A stretch of DNA of 64,000 bases from Vitreimonas flagellata (GTDB taxonomy: Bacteria > Pseudomonadota > Alphaproteobacteria > Caulobacterales > Aquidulcibacteraceae): contig NZ_SBJL01000002.1 in NCBI RefSeq assembly GCF_004634425.1, forward strand, positions 186,001-250,000, read 5' to 3'. The position numbers were made by a program, and so were the translations under genes. Position 1 is the stretch's first letter, and every line of letters begins with the position of its first letter. Positions 43,279 to 52,100 of this stretch are shown here, piece by piece. A model generated the notes under the pieces. It was not told where the DNA came from and ran no database searches. It was given only the letters and a program-made list of their open reading frames with translations.

Positions 43279-44725
43279 CGGGAACCTTTATCTCATCGCC
43301 GCCAACAATAAGCGGGCGTGGCCGCGCGCGCCGCGGCCGATCCATTTTGATATCCAATACTTCGACATCGCCAAGCGCGTCGTAGGTGTGAAGCCCAGTG
43401 AAATCGCCAAACACTTTCGGATCCCATGCGCCGATGCGGCGCTCGGTGAATGTGTCCGGCGTAAGTGTTGTCACTTCATACCAAGCGAGCTTCGCGCCAT
43501 AGCCGGTGCTGCAATCCTGCGCCGGCCGCAACAGGCGATCGCCGACGACCCGGAACCGGCCGCCCATGCGCGAGCCACGCGCGTCCGACTTGACGGGATT
43601 CAGCGCATGCGGCGTCCACGGACCAAACACGCTCGGTCCATGAAAAATCGAGAGCTCATCCCATGATGACCCACTCGGCGGCACGAGCGTACAGAACAAA
43701 TAGAAACGATCGGCGCGTTGAACAATTGTGGCGTCCACCACGCGCGCGTCATCGATGACATCGCAATGTTTTTCCCAACGCGTCGGAAAATCGACGGCGC
43801 GATAGATGCTTAATTTTCCCGCCTGCGCCGTCTCCGGCATCATGAACATCTCACCGTCATGCTCAAACACGTGCGGGTACGAGAGATGGTGCGCTTCAGT
43901 CAGCACGTGCTCGAACACGACGCCCTGCGTCTGCGCCGGCAAACGCGCCACAACAATGCGCCCCTTCGGCCCGCCATCGACCAAAGCTTCGGCGAACAAA
44001 AAATCCTCGCCGCCGCGCGACACCACAAATGGGTCGGCTACGAAGGCGCCGTCGGCGCTTGCGATCGCAAACGGCCCGCCGCCACGTCGCCACGCCGTTA
44101 CCCAATGCCCGCGCTTGCGTGAAAGCGCCCGCGCGACAGCAACCACGCGCGCAAAAGCAAACGGCGCGATCAGCGCGTCCTTGTAAGGCTGCGGCGCATG
44201 CGGCGCCGGGTGCGGCAGCGGCGCCTTGTGGCGCACGCCTTCCACGATCTCCACCGCGCGTTCGATCAACAGCGCCGCGCGCGCGAACGCGAAGCGTAAT
44301 CCACGCGCCAAAACCAGATCATCTTCAATCGCCGCATAAGACGCGGCCACAGTTTCGCCGTCGCGCGCCACCGCGATCATCGGCGGCTGTTTGCGCAACA
44401 AGCGCCCCCACAAGAACGCTTCGTCGGCCCCACCATCGTACAACAAACGCAACGCACCCGGTCGCGCCGGGCCGCCGCTCAGATTGATCACCAGATCGAA
44501 GCCCTCAAGCGTCGTCGCCTCTGCCGGCGCAGGCTCCAGCGTCACATCCGCCGGCGCCTTGAACACGCGCCGCTCCATCGCCAGCAGCGCGCGCAACATC
44601 GGCGGCAACCCACGCGCGCCGCCCGCTGCAAACACCGAAACCGCATGCTGCGCGCCCAGACGCTCCGCGAGCAGGCGCTGCCATCGCCAATATCTGGCGG
44701 GCGCAACCACGATCGCGACCTTCAT
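43268..44725 (-). CDS. GINT1-like protein (formyltransferase-like N-domain plus beta-propeller)
   Basis: This 485-aa protein has an N-terminal Rossmann-like half (residues 1-180; VAIVVAPARYWRWQ, FDLVINLSGG) resembling formyltransferase-type folds. A C-terminal five-bladed propeller-like domain follows, with repeated FVADPFVV, SYPHVFEHDGEMFMMPE, DATIVQRADRFYLFCT and GSRMGGRF segments. This order matches proteins annotated as glucosamine inositolphosphorylceramide transferase-like in bacterial polysaccharide loci, where the true reaction is unknown. It heads a two-gene unit with the GT4 gene. Confidence 0.78.
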   Translation of the reverse strand: MKVAIVVAPARYWRWQRLLAERLGAQHAVSVFAAGGARGLPPMLRALLAMERRVFKAPADVTLEPAPAEATTLEGFDLVINLSGGPARPGALRLLYDGGADEAFLWGRLLRKQPPMIAVARDGETVAASYAAIEDDLVLARGLRFAFARAALLIERAVEIVEGVRHKAPLPHPAPHAPQPYKDALIAPFAFARVVAVARALSRKRGHWVTAWRRGGGPFAIASADGAFVADPFVVSRGGEDFLFAEALVDGGPKGRIVVARLPAQTQGVVFEHVLTEAHHLSYPHVFEHDGEMFMMPETAQAGKLSIYRAVDFPTRWEKHCDVIDDARVVDATIVQRADRFYLFCTLVPPSGSSWDELSIFHGPSVFGPWTPHALNPVKSDARGSRMGGRFRVVGDRLLRPAQDCSTGYGAKLAWYEVTTLTPDTFTERRIGAWDPKVFGDFTGLHTYDALGDVEVLDIKMDRPRRARPRPLIVGGDEIKVPDAH

Positions 44726-44777
44726 CGAACCACCCTCACCAGCGGCGCACCCCAGCGCGCCGGCACACTACCCCAGA

Positions 44778-44793
44778 CAGGAGAAATTTCCTG
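44778..44793. promoter_or_regulatory. Imperfect inverted repeat upstream of the GINT1-like gene
   Basis: The segment CAGGAGAAATTTCCTG is a near-palindrome (arms CAGGAAA/TTTCCTG with one bulged G) about 52-67 bp upstream of the GINT1-like start, in the AT-rich divergent region shared with the methyltransferase at 44964. It might be an operator; it could also be chance. Confidence 0.3.
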
Positions 44794-44963
44794 CAAATGC
44801 CGGGCCTAGGTCACCCCGATCCCCTACTGAGAAAAGTTCACAATAATTGAGTTGTATTTCATGATTAACAGAGCGTTACTCACAGGATCGATTGCTGAAT
44901 TCTCATCTCGGGCGAAATATTACGCCCAGTTTATTTCCAGACCTCCAGTAATCGGAGACCTCA

Positions 44964-45674
44964 ATGCTTCAAAAACTCCGGGTCTGGACACGCGCGCAGC
45001 GCCGCGCCCGTTTTGCCGAATTTCTGCCCGCGCAACGGCCCCTGCGCATTGTCGATCTTGGCGGCACCGTGCCGTTTTGGCGCGGCTGGGGGCTGAAACC
45101 GGAAGACCAACTCCACATCACCCTGATCAACAACCACCATATCGACACCACGGCCGCCGGCTTTGGAAATCAAGGATCGCAGATCGTTAACCGCGTTTTC
45201 GACGCCAATGACGTCACCACAAAATATCTCGCCTCATTCGATCTGATCTTTTCCAACAGCTTCCTGGAGCATTTGGACTCCCGCCAGGCGCAAGCGCACC
45301 TCGCCGCCAAGATTTGCGACAGTGGCAAGCCCTACTTCATTCAGGTTCCCAACAAGAACTCGCCAGTTGATCCACATTTCCCGACCCCGCTCGCCCCATT
45401 CTTCGCGATTTACCCGCGCAGCGTGCAAGCGGCGTTGCTGACGCGCTCGCGCCTGGGCTCCGGCGCCAAATCCACGGACATCAACGACGCCATGGAGCGC
45501 ATGCGCTTCTACAATCCACTCGGGCTCAACGACATGCGCACCCTGTTCCCGGTCGCGAATTTTGCCATCGAGCGACCTCTTGGCGTGCCGATGTCGATCC
45601 TAGCCTGGCGGGACAATTGGCCAGTCGCTGCGGCCAACAAAAACAGCGCGCCGCCGACCGCCGAAGTCGCCTAA
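44964..45674 (+). CDS. SAM-dependent methyltransferase of the exopolysaccharide locus
   Basis: This 236-aa class I methyltransferase has motif I as VDLGGTVPFW (variant of the DxGxG loop) and the post-motif segment FDLIFSNSFLEHL, followed by IQVPNKNSP. The start ATG has GGAG 6 nt upstream. The preceding 140 bp are unusually AT-rich and probably hold its promoter. It likely methylates a sugar or a lipid-linked intermediate, judging only from context. Confidence 0.87.
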   Translation: MLQKLRVWTRAQRRARFAEFLPAQRPLRIVDLGGTVPFWRGWGLKPEDQLHITLINNHHIDTTAAGFGNQGSQIVNRVFDANDVTTKYLASFDLIFSNSFLEHLDSRQAQAHLAAKICDSGKPYFIQVPNKNSPVDPHFPTPLAPFFAIYPRSVQAALLTRSRLGSGAKSTDINDAMERMRFYNPLGLNDMRTLFPVANFAIERPLGVPMSILAWRDNWPVAAANKNSAPPTAEVA

Positions 45675-45680
45675 TATCCA

Positions 45681-45713
45681 GCGCCTTAAGGGCCTGCTAG
45701 TTGCATTAGGCGC
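45681..45713 (+). other. Hairpin between methyltransferase and polymerase genes
   Basis: Arms GCGCCTTAA and TTAGGCGC (one bulged T) flank a 16-nt loop. No T-run follows, so it is not a classical terminator; it could be a processing or stability element between two co-directional genes. Confidence 0.35.
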
Positions 45714-45755
45714 AGCTTGTGGCCAGGGTGCGAGCACGCCCGGCGGAGGCATTTC

Positions 45756-47033
45756 GTGAGGGTTAATTCCCGCCCCTATGACTCGGAATTCGCGCTGTTT
45801 TTCTGCGCGGCCTTGGCCGTGCGCGTCTTCCTGCCGCCGCCCTTTCTCGACCTCTTCATTCCCTACACCGCGTCCAGCGGCTTCATCGCCTTCAAGATCC
45901 ATCCAGGCACGTATCTGATCGTGCTTTGCGCGATCTGGGAGATCATGCGCTCGGAAGCGCGCGCGCTGATCGATATGCGCAAACATGCGCCGCTCTTGAT
46001 CATCTGCGCCGCCGCCGCCTTCGCCGCACTCACCAGTATCGCGCAAGGCCGCACGCAAGCCGTCGGCTATCTGATCGACTCGATCATTTGCGGCGCGCTC
46101 GCCGGTTGGCTGGTGACCCGCATGGCGCCGGAGTTGCGCCAACGCGTGATCGTGACGATGGTCGCCCTGATGGCGGTGAACACGACCGTGTCGATCTTCG
46201 AATTCCTCACGCAGAACCGCCTCATGCCGTTCCTCAAGCGCGAGGAGACCTTCCGCCCCACCGCATTCATGGGCCATCCGCTCGACAATGGCCTTATGAC
46301 GCTCACCATCATGATGTTCACACCGGCTTTGCGTGCGCCCTTTGTGGTCCGCATTGGCCTGATGACATTCTTCCTGCTTGGCGTATTTGTCAGCGGCGCA
46401 CGCGCGTCCACGTTGATCGCCACATTATTTTACCTCTTCGCCTTCGTGACGATGATGCGCGCGGAGACGAAACGCAGTCCTGAGCAGGCGGGTCTGGTGA
46501 TGGTCGGCGTGCTCGCAGTGCTCGTGATCGCGCCCATCGTGCTCATGTCAGGCCTGGCCGACACGTTGCTGTACCGCTTCCAAGATAAGCTCGTCGACAA
46601 GAGCACGATGACGCGCATCGACATTTTCGGCGTGCTTCAATATCTCACACCCCAAGAGCTTTTCCTGGGGAGCGACATCAATAAGCTCACCATGTTGAGC
46701 CGTGCATTCCTGCAGAATACCGCCATTGAGAGTCCGATCGTGATGATGATCTTCCAATTCGGGCTGATCGTCATGATCATCCTGTTTGGCGCGATCCATT
46801 ACACCATTCTCAAAAGCGCTCTGATGCGTCACGGCGCTTTGCTCGGCGCGCTGGCGTTCTTGCTCGCCGCCAACACCAACAACGTGCTCAACGTGAAAGC
46901 GCCTGCGCTCAGTTTCGTGCTCGCTCTGATCTGTGCACTGCCGTTGAAGGCGCAAGTGCAGGTGAAGGCGCGCGAGATCCGGCGCCCCACCGAACTCGGG
47001 CCCCGCCCACAAGATTTTCGTCCGCAAACATGA
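45756..47033 (+). CDS. Polysaccharide polymerase (VpsF/Wzy-like membrane protein)
   Basis: This 425-aa polytopic membrane protein has about 10-11 helices and the VpsF/O-antigen-polymerase pattern, including FMGHPLDNGLMTL in a periplasmic loop and SGARASTLIATLFY in the next helix. I start at GTG 45756, preceded by GGAGG at 6 nt, rather than the TTG upstream. Its stop overlaps the next glycosyltransferase (ATGA). Together with the ligase at 29738 the locus has two enzymes of this type, presumably one polymerising and one ligating. Confidence 0.88.
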   Translation: MRVNSRPYDSEFALFFCAALAVRVFLPPPFLDLFIPYTASSGFIAFKIHPGTYLIVLCAIWEIMRSEARALIDMRKHAPLLIICAAAAFAALTSIAQGRTQAVGYLIDSIICGALAGWLVTRMAPELRQRVIVTMVALMAVNTTVSIFEFLTQNRLMPFLKREETFRPTAFMGHPLDNGLMTLTIMMFTPALRAPFVVRIGLMTFFLLGVFVSGARASTLIATLFYLFAFVTMMRAETKRSPEQAGLVMVGVLAVLVIAPIVLMSGLADTLLYRFQDKLVDKSTMTRIDIFGVLQYLTPQELFLGSDINKLTMLSRAFLQNTAIESPIVMMIFQFGLIVMIILFGAIHYTILKSALMRHGALLGALAFLLAANTNNVLNVKAPALSFVLALICALPLKAQVQVKAREIRRPTELGPRPQDFRPQT

Positions 47034-48142
47034 GTGCGCGCCTTGCCTTCTATATGCCCTACCTTGCGGTGGGTGGCGCCGAGAAGTCGACGCTGTGGCT
47101 TACACAGGAACTGAAGCGACGCGGCTATGATGTGCGTTTCATCGTCGATCGCCGCGGCGGTCCGTTGGACGACGCCTTCGCGGAAGTCGGCCCGGTCCGT
47201 TATCTCGACGCGCCACGCACAGCCTTAGCCGGCCCCGCTCTCGCGAAAGCCATCAAGGAAGAAGCGCCCGATCTATTGATCGCGGTAATGACGCACAACA
47301 TTCTGACCGCCGCACTGATGAAGCGCGTGGGCCTGATCCGCACGCCGCTGATTGGTTGGGAGCACGCCGTGCTTTCCAGCATGCGCGCAGCGCGCGGCGT
47401 ACGCGGCAAGGTCGAAACCAGACTTATCCGCGCGCTTTATCCTGCGTGCGACAAGATCATCGGCGTCTCGAAGGGCGCCGCTGAAGACGCCGTCGCACTG
47501 TGCGCGCCCAATGCGATCAACGCGGCGCACGTTTACAACGCAGTGCCGCCGCCGAAGACCGGTCCGCTCACGCCCTCAGAGCAAGCCTTTATCGCACGCA
47601 TCAAGGGCCCATGCATCGTTTCGCTCGGTCGCTTGAACGCCGCCAAAGATTTCAAGACGCTGATGCGCGCCTTCCAATATTTCTCACGCCGCAGCGCCGG
47701 CACGTTGCTGCTGATCGGCGATGGCGAAGAGCGCACGGCACTCGAAGCCGCCGCCACCGGCTTTGGCCTCGGCGACAAAGTCATCTTCGCCGGCCAAGTC
47801 GAAAACCCCGCTAATCTCCTGGCGAAAGGCGACCTTTTCGTTTCAAGTTCGATCACGGAATCCTTTGGTATCGCCATTGTTGAAGCCATGGCGCTCGGCC
47901 TGCCGATCGTCGCGACCGATTGCCCAACGGCGCCGCGCGAAGTGCTTGCGGACGGCCGTTACGGCGCACTTGTTCCTGTAGGCGATGCGATGGCGATGGC
48001 CAAAGCCATGCGCGAAGCGCTCGACGCGACACACGATAAGGATGCACTCCGTGCGCGCGCACAGGATTTCTCTGTCGCCGCCGCCGCCGATGCGTTCCTC
48101 GCCGCGCTTGATATCGCGCCCCAGCATCAAGCCGCCGCTTAG
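47030..48142 (+). CDS. Glycosyltransferase family 4
   Basis: This 370-aa GT-B enzyme has the N-terminal AVGGAEKSTLWL nucleotide-sugar loop, SLGRLNAAKDFKTLMRAF, GDGEERTALE and VSSSITESFGIAIVEAMALGLPIVATD, the donor-binding E-x7-E segment. It is coupled to the polymerase gene by a 4-nt overlap. It ends with a 4-nt tail-to-tail overlap with purU. Its sugar is unknown. Confidence 0.94.
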   Translation: MSARLAFYMPYLAVGGAEKSTLWLTQELKRRGYDVRFIVDRRGGPLDDAFAEVGPVRYLDAPRTALAGPALAKAIKEEAPDLLIAVMTHNILTAALMKRVGLIRTPLIGWEHAVLSSMRAARGVRGKVETRLIRALYPACDKIIGVSKGAAEDAVALCAPNAINAAHVYNAVPPPKTGPLTPSEQAFIARIKGPCIVSLGRLNAAKDFKTLMRAFQYFSRRSAGTLLLIGDGEERTALEAAATGFGLGDKVIFAGQVENPANLLAKGDLFVSSSITESFGIAIVEAMALGLPIVATDCPTAPREVLADGRYGALVPVGDAMAMAKAMREALDATHDKDALRARAQDFSVAAAADAFLAALDIAPQHQAAA

Positions 48143-48984
48143 GACAACACCACCGTCTTCACGCCATTGATGAACACGCGCCGCTCGGCGTGCGCCTTCA
48201 CCGCGCGCACCAGCGCCGAAGATTCCAAGTGGCGGCCGAGTGTCACCAAATCCTGCACGCTAAAATTATGATCCACCGGCTCGGTCACCTGCGCGATGAT
48301 CGGCCCTTCATCGAGATCGCCCGTCACGTAGTGCGCCGTCGCGCCAATCGTCTTCACACCGCGCGCATGCGCCTGGTGATAGGGCTTGGCGCCCTTGAAG
48401 CTCGGCAAGAAGGAATGGTGGATGTTGATGCAGCGCCCTGAGAGACGCTGGCTCGCATCTTCGCTCAGCACCTGCATGTAGCGCGCAAGCACCACGAGCT
48501 CGGCGCCGGTGCTTTCCATAAGCGCGAACATCTTGGCTTCGGCGTCCGCCTTCGTTGTCGGCGTCACCGGCGCCAGATGGAATGGCGTGTTCCAGTGCGC
48601 GAGGGGTGCTGCGAGATCATAATGGTTCGACACGATCGCCACTGGCTCGATCGGCAATTCACCAACGCGGGCGGCGTAGAGCAGTGCGTTGGCGCAATGG
48701 TCGAATTTCGAGACCATGATCAGCGTCTTCAGCTTGCGATCCTTCGGCAGGCAGCGCCAATCCATCTCCAGCCGCGCCGCGACCTCGCCGAAATCGCGCT
48801 CAAAAGCCTCCAACGAAAATGAGCCCGTGGGGTGAAATTCGATGCGCAGGAAAAAGCGCCCGGTGTCGGGGTCGCCGAAGGAGCGCGTGCGGACAATAAA
48901 GCATTCTTGCGCCGCCAAGAGCGTCGTCACGGCCGCGACAATGCCTGTCCTGTCTTGGCACGACGCTGTCAGCACATATTGCAT
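48139..48984 (-). CDS. purU: Formyltetrahydrofolate deformylase
   Basis: This 281-aa enzyme hydrolyses 10-formyl-THF to formate and THF. It has an N-terminal ACT domain (residues 3-80, LTASCQDRTGIVAAVT) and a C-terminal formyltransferase-fold domain with VSNHYDL, INIHHSFLPSFKGAKPYHQA (catalytic His) and TGDLDEGPII (catalytic Asp). The length is standard. I start at ATG 48982-48984 (MQYVL). It is a housekeeping gene inserted in the polysaccharide locus with no obvious link to it. Confidence 0.96.
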   Translation of the reverse strand: MQYVLTASCQDRTGIVAAVTTLLAAQECFIVRTRSFGDPDTGRFFLRIEFHPTGSFSLEAFERDFGEVAARLEMDWRCLPKDRKLKTLIMVSKFDHCANALLYAARVGELPIEPVAIVSNHYDLAAPLAHWNTPFHLAPVTPTTKADAEAKMFALMESTGAELVVLARYMQVLSEDASQRLSGRCINIHHSFLPSFKGAKPYHQAHARGVKTIGATAHYVTGDLDEGPIIAQVTEPVDHNFSVQDLVTLGRHLESSALVRAVKAHAERRVFINGVKTVVLS

Positions 48985-49336
48985 TGGTACGCACTTACTC
49001 CCTTCGCGCACATCATTCCCCTGACGCGCGCGCGATTTCCCGCTCCACAATGCAGCGCTGCAATCTCACTGCCATGCGCCATCGCCAAGCGTGAGGGTCA
49101 AGGCGATGTTCACTACGTTGGAACAAAAATGTGCATTGCCGGCTTGCATCTCTACTGCAAAACTCGCGACTCAGTGCGTTCGCGCGCTCTGGGGCTGATG
49201 ATAACAAGCGCTTGCAAAACCTAAGCGGATTCCGTTCGCACGATGCCGGATCAAACCTACGGTACGCGATTACGCTGCCCAAACGCGGCGCGTAGAGTCG
49301 CGCCCGGCGCAACGTAGGGTGGCGCGCGCTCCAAAC
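48985..49336. other. Intergenic region between divergent purU and CpsD-like genes
   Basis: I see no gene. A perfect 10-bp palindrome CAAGCGCTTG lies at 49205-49214 about 120 bp before the CpsD-like start. The stretch is otherwise unremarkable, with an AT-richer patch near 49110-49170 that may hold promoters. Confidence 0.45.
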
Positions 49337-50278
49337 ATGGCGTGGCGCCAGTTCAAGCGCGCGCAGCGCCGGCAATTGCCGCTGTTCTTGGCGCTGACGT
49401 CATTGTTCATTCCAGCGGCATTTATCCACAGCTTGCTCACACCCCTTTTGCCATGGCTGCCGATCGCGCTCGCCTGGTTGGGCGTCGCACTTCTGGTTGC
49501 AATCGTTACCGCTTTCGCGCGCGAAGCTTGGCGCGACGCCATTGGCGTCACGGACTTCAGCGGCAAGAAGCGCCGCTATGCGATGCTTGGCGCAGCGCCT
49601 GAAGTGACGAGCCTGGATCTGCGCCAACTGCCGCCGGATCGGCGTTCACCGCTCGGCCTGCTCGCGTTCCAGCCCGCCTCGCCATTCGCGACCGCCTTCC
49701 GCGACCTGCAGCATTCGCTGCCGCCACGCGGCGTTGTCGCCTTCATCGCGCCCGCCGCCGGCGAAGGCGCGACCACCGCCGCCATGTGCGCCGCGATCAG
49801 CGCCACCCAGCAAGACAAGCGCGTGCTGCTGATCGATTGCGATCTGCGCCAGCGCGCGCTCACCAAGGCGCTTGGCCCCGAGCCAACCGAAGGCGTCCTC
49901 GAAGCGTCCGAAAATCCAGAAGACTGGCAAAGCTTCATCAGCGAGGAAGAAGAGACCGGCCTTCAGTTCATCCCCGCCGCGCGTCCGCGCTCAGCCTGGC
50001 GCGGTCTCGCCGGAACGCGTGGCTTCGAGCAGATGCTGCAACGCGCCCGCGCCGCCTACGACATCGTCATCCTCGATTGCCCGCCAGCCGGCACAGCTGA
50101 CGGACCGATGGTGGCGCGCCTTGCGGATAAGAACGTCGTCGTCGCCGCATGGGATCACACGCCGCGCGCGGCGATCCGTGAAACCATGCGCGCGCTTCGC
50201 GTGCGCCATGGCGGCGCCGGCGTATATGTGAACCGCGTGCCTAGCGGTTACCGTTTCGGGCGCCTGCGGGCGGACTAA
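49337..50278 (+). CDS. CpsD/CapB-like ATPase with degenerate Walker A (HfsB-like)
   Basis: This 313-aa protein has two N-terminal helices (about residues 15-60) and a bacterial-tyrosine-kinase-type domain. Walker A' (VLLIDCDLRQR) and Walker B (IVILDCPPAG) are intact, but the Walker A reads AAGEGATT: Ala145 sits where the phosphate-binding Lys of EGKTT should be. There is no C-terminal Tyr cluster. ATP binding is therefore doubtful and a structural partner role more likely, as with HfsB-like companions of Wzc/HfsA. The GTG at 49319 is an alternative start. The end overlaps the Hsp70-like gene by 38 nt. Confidence 0.85.
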   Translation: MAWRQFKRAQRRQLPLFLALTSLFIPAAFIHSLLTPLLPWLPIALAWLGVALLVAIVTAFAREAWRDAIGVTDFSGKKRRYAMLGAAPEVTSLDLRQLPPDRRSPLGLLAFQPASPFATAFRDLQHSLPPRGVVAFIAPAAGEGATTAAMCAAISATQQDKRVLLIDCDLRQRALTKALGPEPTEGVLEASENPEDWQSFISEEEETGLQFIPAARPRSAWRGLAGTRGFEQMLQRARAAYDIVILDCPPAGTADGPMVARLADKNVVVAAWDHTPRAAIRETMRALRVRHGGAGVYVNRVPSGYRFGRLRAD

Positions 50279-51617
50279 AGCCGCCGATCGCCGCCAGCAT
50301 TTCCGGCGGCGCCAACGCACCACCAATCGCGATCGCCAATTGTGGAAACACCGGCGCAAGGTTGCCGTGGAAATTACGCGAATGCGCCCAGTCCGGCGTC
50401 GCCGGACGCGGCTTCACCGGCACGCGCACTTTGCGCGGCGGCTTGGCGCGGATCAGGCTCTGAATGAAGGGCGCTGCGGCGCCGCCACCCACGGCGATCG
50501 CCTGGATCTGCGGCGCGCCATGCGCCATCGCGCTATCGCACACAGCAAGCAAACCGTGCTCGTATGCATCCTGCAGACTTTTTTGAAACGTCTTGAAGTC
50601 GCGACTGCGCTCAAGGTCCTTCAAGCTCACGCGAATCACGCGGCCTTCGTGGCGCAATGTAGCCGAACCGTCCGCGAACACGCTTTCCTTGATGTCGCGC
50701 ATGTTACGCATCAGCGCGTCCCACAGCTCTGTTTTCTGCGATTGCGTCTTCGCCCACTTGCTCATGTCGAGGACGACGTTGGCGAGCGCCCGATCAATAA
50801 AATCACCGGCCTGCTTCAGCGTCAGCCGCGCGCTATCCAGCTCCGACAATTTCGAACCTGAGCGCACGAGTGCGGCCACATCCGTCGTGCCCGCGCCCAT
50901 GTCGAGCACGATCATGTGCGAAGCGCTGTCTTGCAGACCAATCGAGCTAAACGCGGCCGCGGCTGTCGCCTCGAAGATAAGCCCCATCTCGAACGCTTCG
51001 GGCTTGGCCATCGCCTTCGGCAACAAGGCCTGCACGGTTTCGATCGGTACGCCGGCCGGCTCAAGCATGTCGTCGCCCAAAGCTGTGCGGAACGCATCGG
51101 CTTCGCCGAACAGGCGCACGATGGCCGGGTGCATGCCGGCGCTATCACCGCTGCGCCAAGCCGGCGCCGCGTAGCGCCATTCGACGCCGGACGCTTTCGA
51201 GACCAGCTCGTCATACGCCGCCGCCGCGTCCACCGCCGCCAGCAAGTACGCGAGATAGAGCACGACAAGGTCGCGCATCTGAAACATGCGGTGCGGATCG
51301 ATCGACGTTGGCGCGTTGGTGTTCAGCGCACGATCCAAATCACTGACGCCTAGCAAAGTCTTGAACGAACGCAGCGCCATCCGCTTGTGCTGCGCCAAAC
51401 TATCCGCCCGCGCCATCGCGGCGCGGCCGAACAGAATGCGGTGGTCATCCACGAACACGGCGCTCTCGAGCAGGAACGCGTTGCCCGTCTCCTGCACACC
51501 GCCCAGCATCAGCGGGCGCACAAAGCGCGGATCAAAGCGCGCCCAAGCATCGCGCGGCGCCGCCGCGGCCTTCGAGAACGCCGTCCCGAAATCGATGCAG
51601 AGCGTCCATTCGCTCAT
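50241..51617 (-). CDS. Hsp70-like (actin/HSP70-fold) ATPase
   Basis: This 458-aa protein has the Hsp70/actin ATPase core: phosphate-1 motif CIDFGTAFSK at residues 7-16, phosphate-2 VLDMGAGTTD near residue 240, and the adenosine motif AIAVGGGAAAPFIQ near 390. It lacks a substrate-binding beta domain and the C-terminal lid of DnaK, ending after the ATPase core plus a short Pro-rich tail. It is thus one of the short Hsp70-like proteins of unknown client. Its start overlaps the stop of a GrpE-like gene (ATGA), so the two proteins are made together. Confidence 0.85.
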   Translation of the reverse strand: MSEWTLCIDFGTAFSKAAAAPRDAWARFDPRFVRPLMLGGVQETGNAFLLESAVFVDDHRILFGRAAMARADSLAQHKRMALRSFKTLLGVSDLDRALNTNAPTSIDPHRMFQMRDLVVLYLAYLLAAVDAAAAYDELVSKASGVEWRYAAPAWRSGDSAGMHPAIVRLFGEADAFRTALGDDMLEPAGVPIETVQALLPKAMAKPEAFEMGLIFEATAAAAFSSIGLQDSASHMIVLDMGAGTTDVAALVRSGSKLSELDSARLTLKQAGDFIDRALANVVLDMSKWAKTQSQKTELWDALMRNMRDIKESVFADGSATLRHEGRVIRVSLKDLERSRDFKTFQKSLQDAYEHGLLAVCDSAMAHGAPQIQAIAVGGGAAAPFIQSLIRAKPPRKVRVPVKPRPATPDWAHSRNFHGNLAPVFPQLAIAIGGALAPPEMLAAIGGFSPPAGARNGNR

Positions 51618-52042
51618 CTTGCTTTCGCCCGCCCCACAGGTCCGACGCGCGCCTTGGTCAGCATCTCGCCGCCCCGCGTCACGCCACGCGCCACGATGCG
51701 CACAGATTTGGGCGTCTTCTTGGGTGGTTTGATGAATTCGTGACGATCCGGATCGAACGCTTCACGCCCGCCTAGCTCGCCAAGCCGCGAGAAGCCCCTC
51801 TTGCGCGCAGCTGTCGTGAGCGCTTGTCCAAGCATTTCCAACGCCAAACCGTGCGCCGCGCCTTCAGTCTGCAGCGCCTCGTCACACAGCGCCAACGCTT
51901 CGGCCAAAGCGCGATCGGCTTCGACCCAGGCGGCGGCGGCCAACGCATCATTCAATTGAACGCCAGACGCCGCGCGTTTCCGCGCGGCGCTTTTTTTCTT
52001 TGGCTTTGTCGTCTTGGCCTTTTTGGCCTTAGCGGCGGGCAT
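51614..52042 (-). CDS. GrpE-like nucleotide-exchange protein, minimal form
   Basis: This 142-aa protein has a Lys/Ala-rich N-terminus (residues 1-30), one or two helices (about 30-85) and a C-terminal part resembling the GrpE beta-wing: AFDPDRHEFIK corresponds to the PFDPxxHEA motif, and VRIVARGVTRGGEMLTKARVGP to the VxxVxxxGYxxxxRxLRxAxV strands. The long GrpE coiled-coil is missing. Overlap with the Hsp70-like gene strongly supports a chaperone plus exchange-factor pair. ATG 52040-52042 is the preferred start. Confidence 0.72.
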   Translation of the reverse strand: MPAAKAKKAKTTKPKKKSAARKRAASGVQLNDALAAAAWVEADRALAEALALCDEALQTEGAAHGLALEMLGQALTTAARKRGFSRLGELGGREAFDPDRHEFIKPPKKTPKSVRIVARGVTRGGEMLTKARVGPVGRAKAR

Positions 52043-52100
52043 ACACTCAAAGTCCAAGCTTAAACGCGTACGTCCAGCCCAGCATGCGCCCGCCTCAAAC

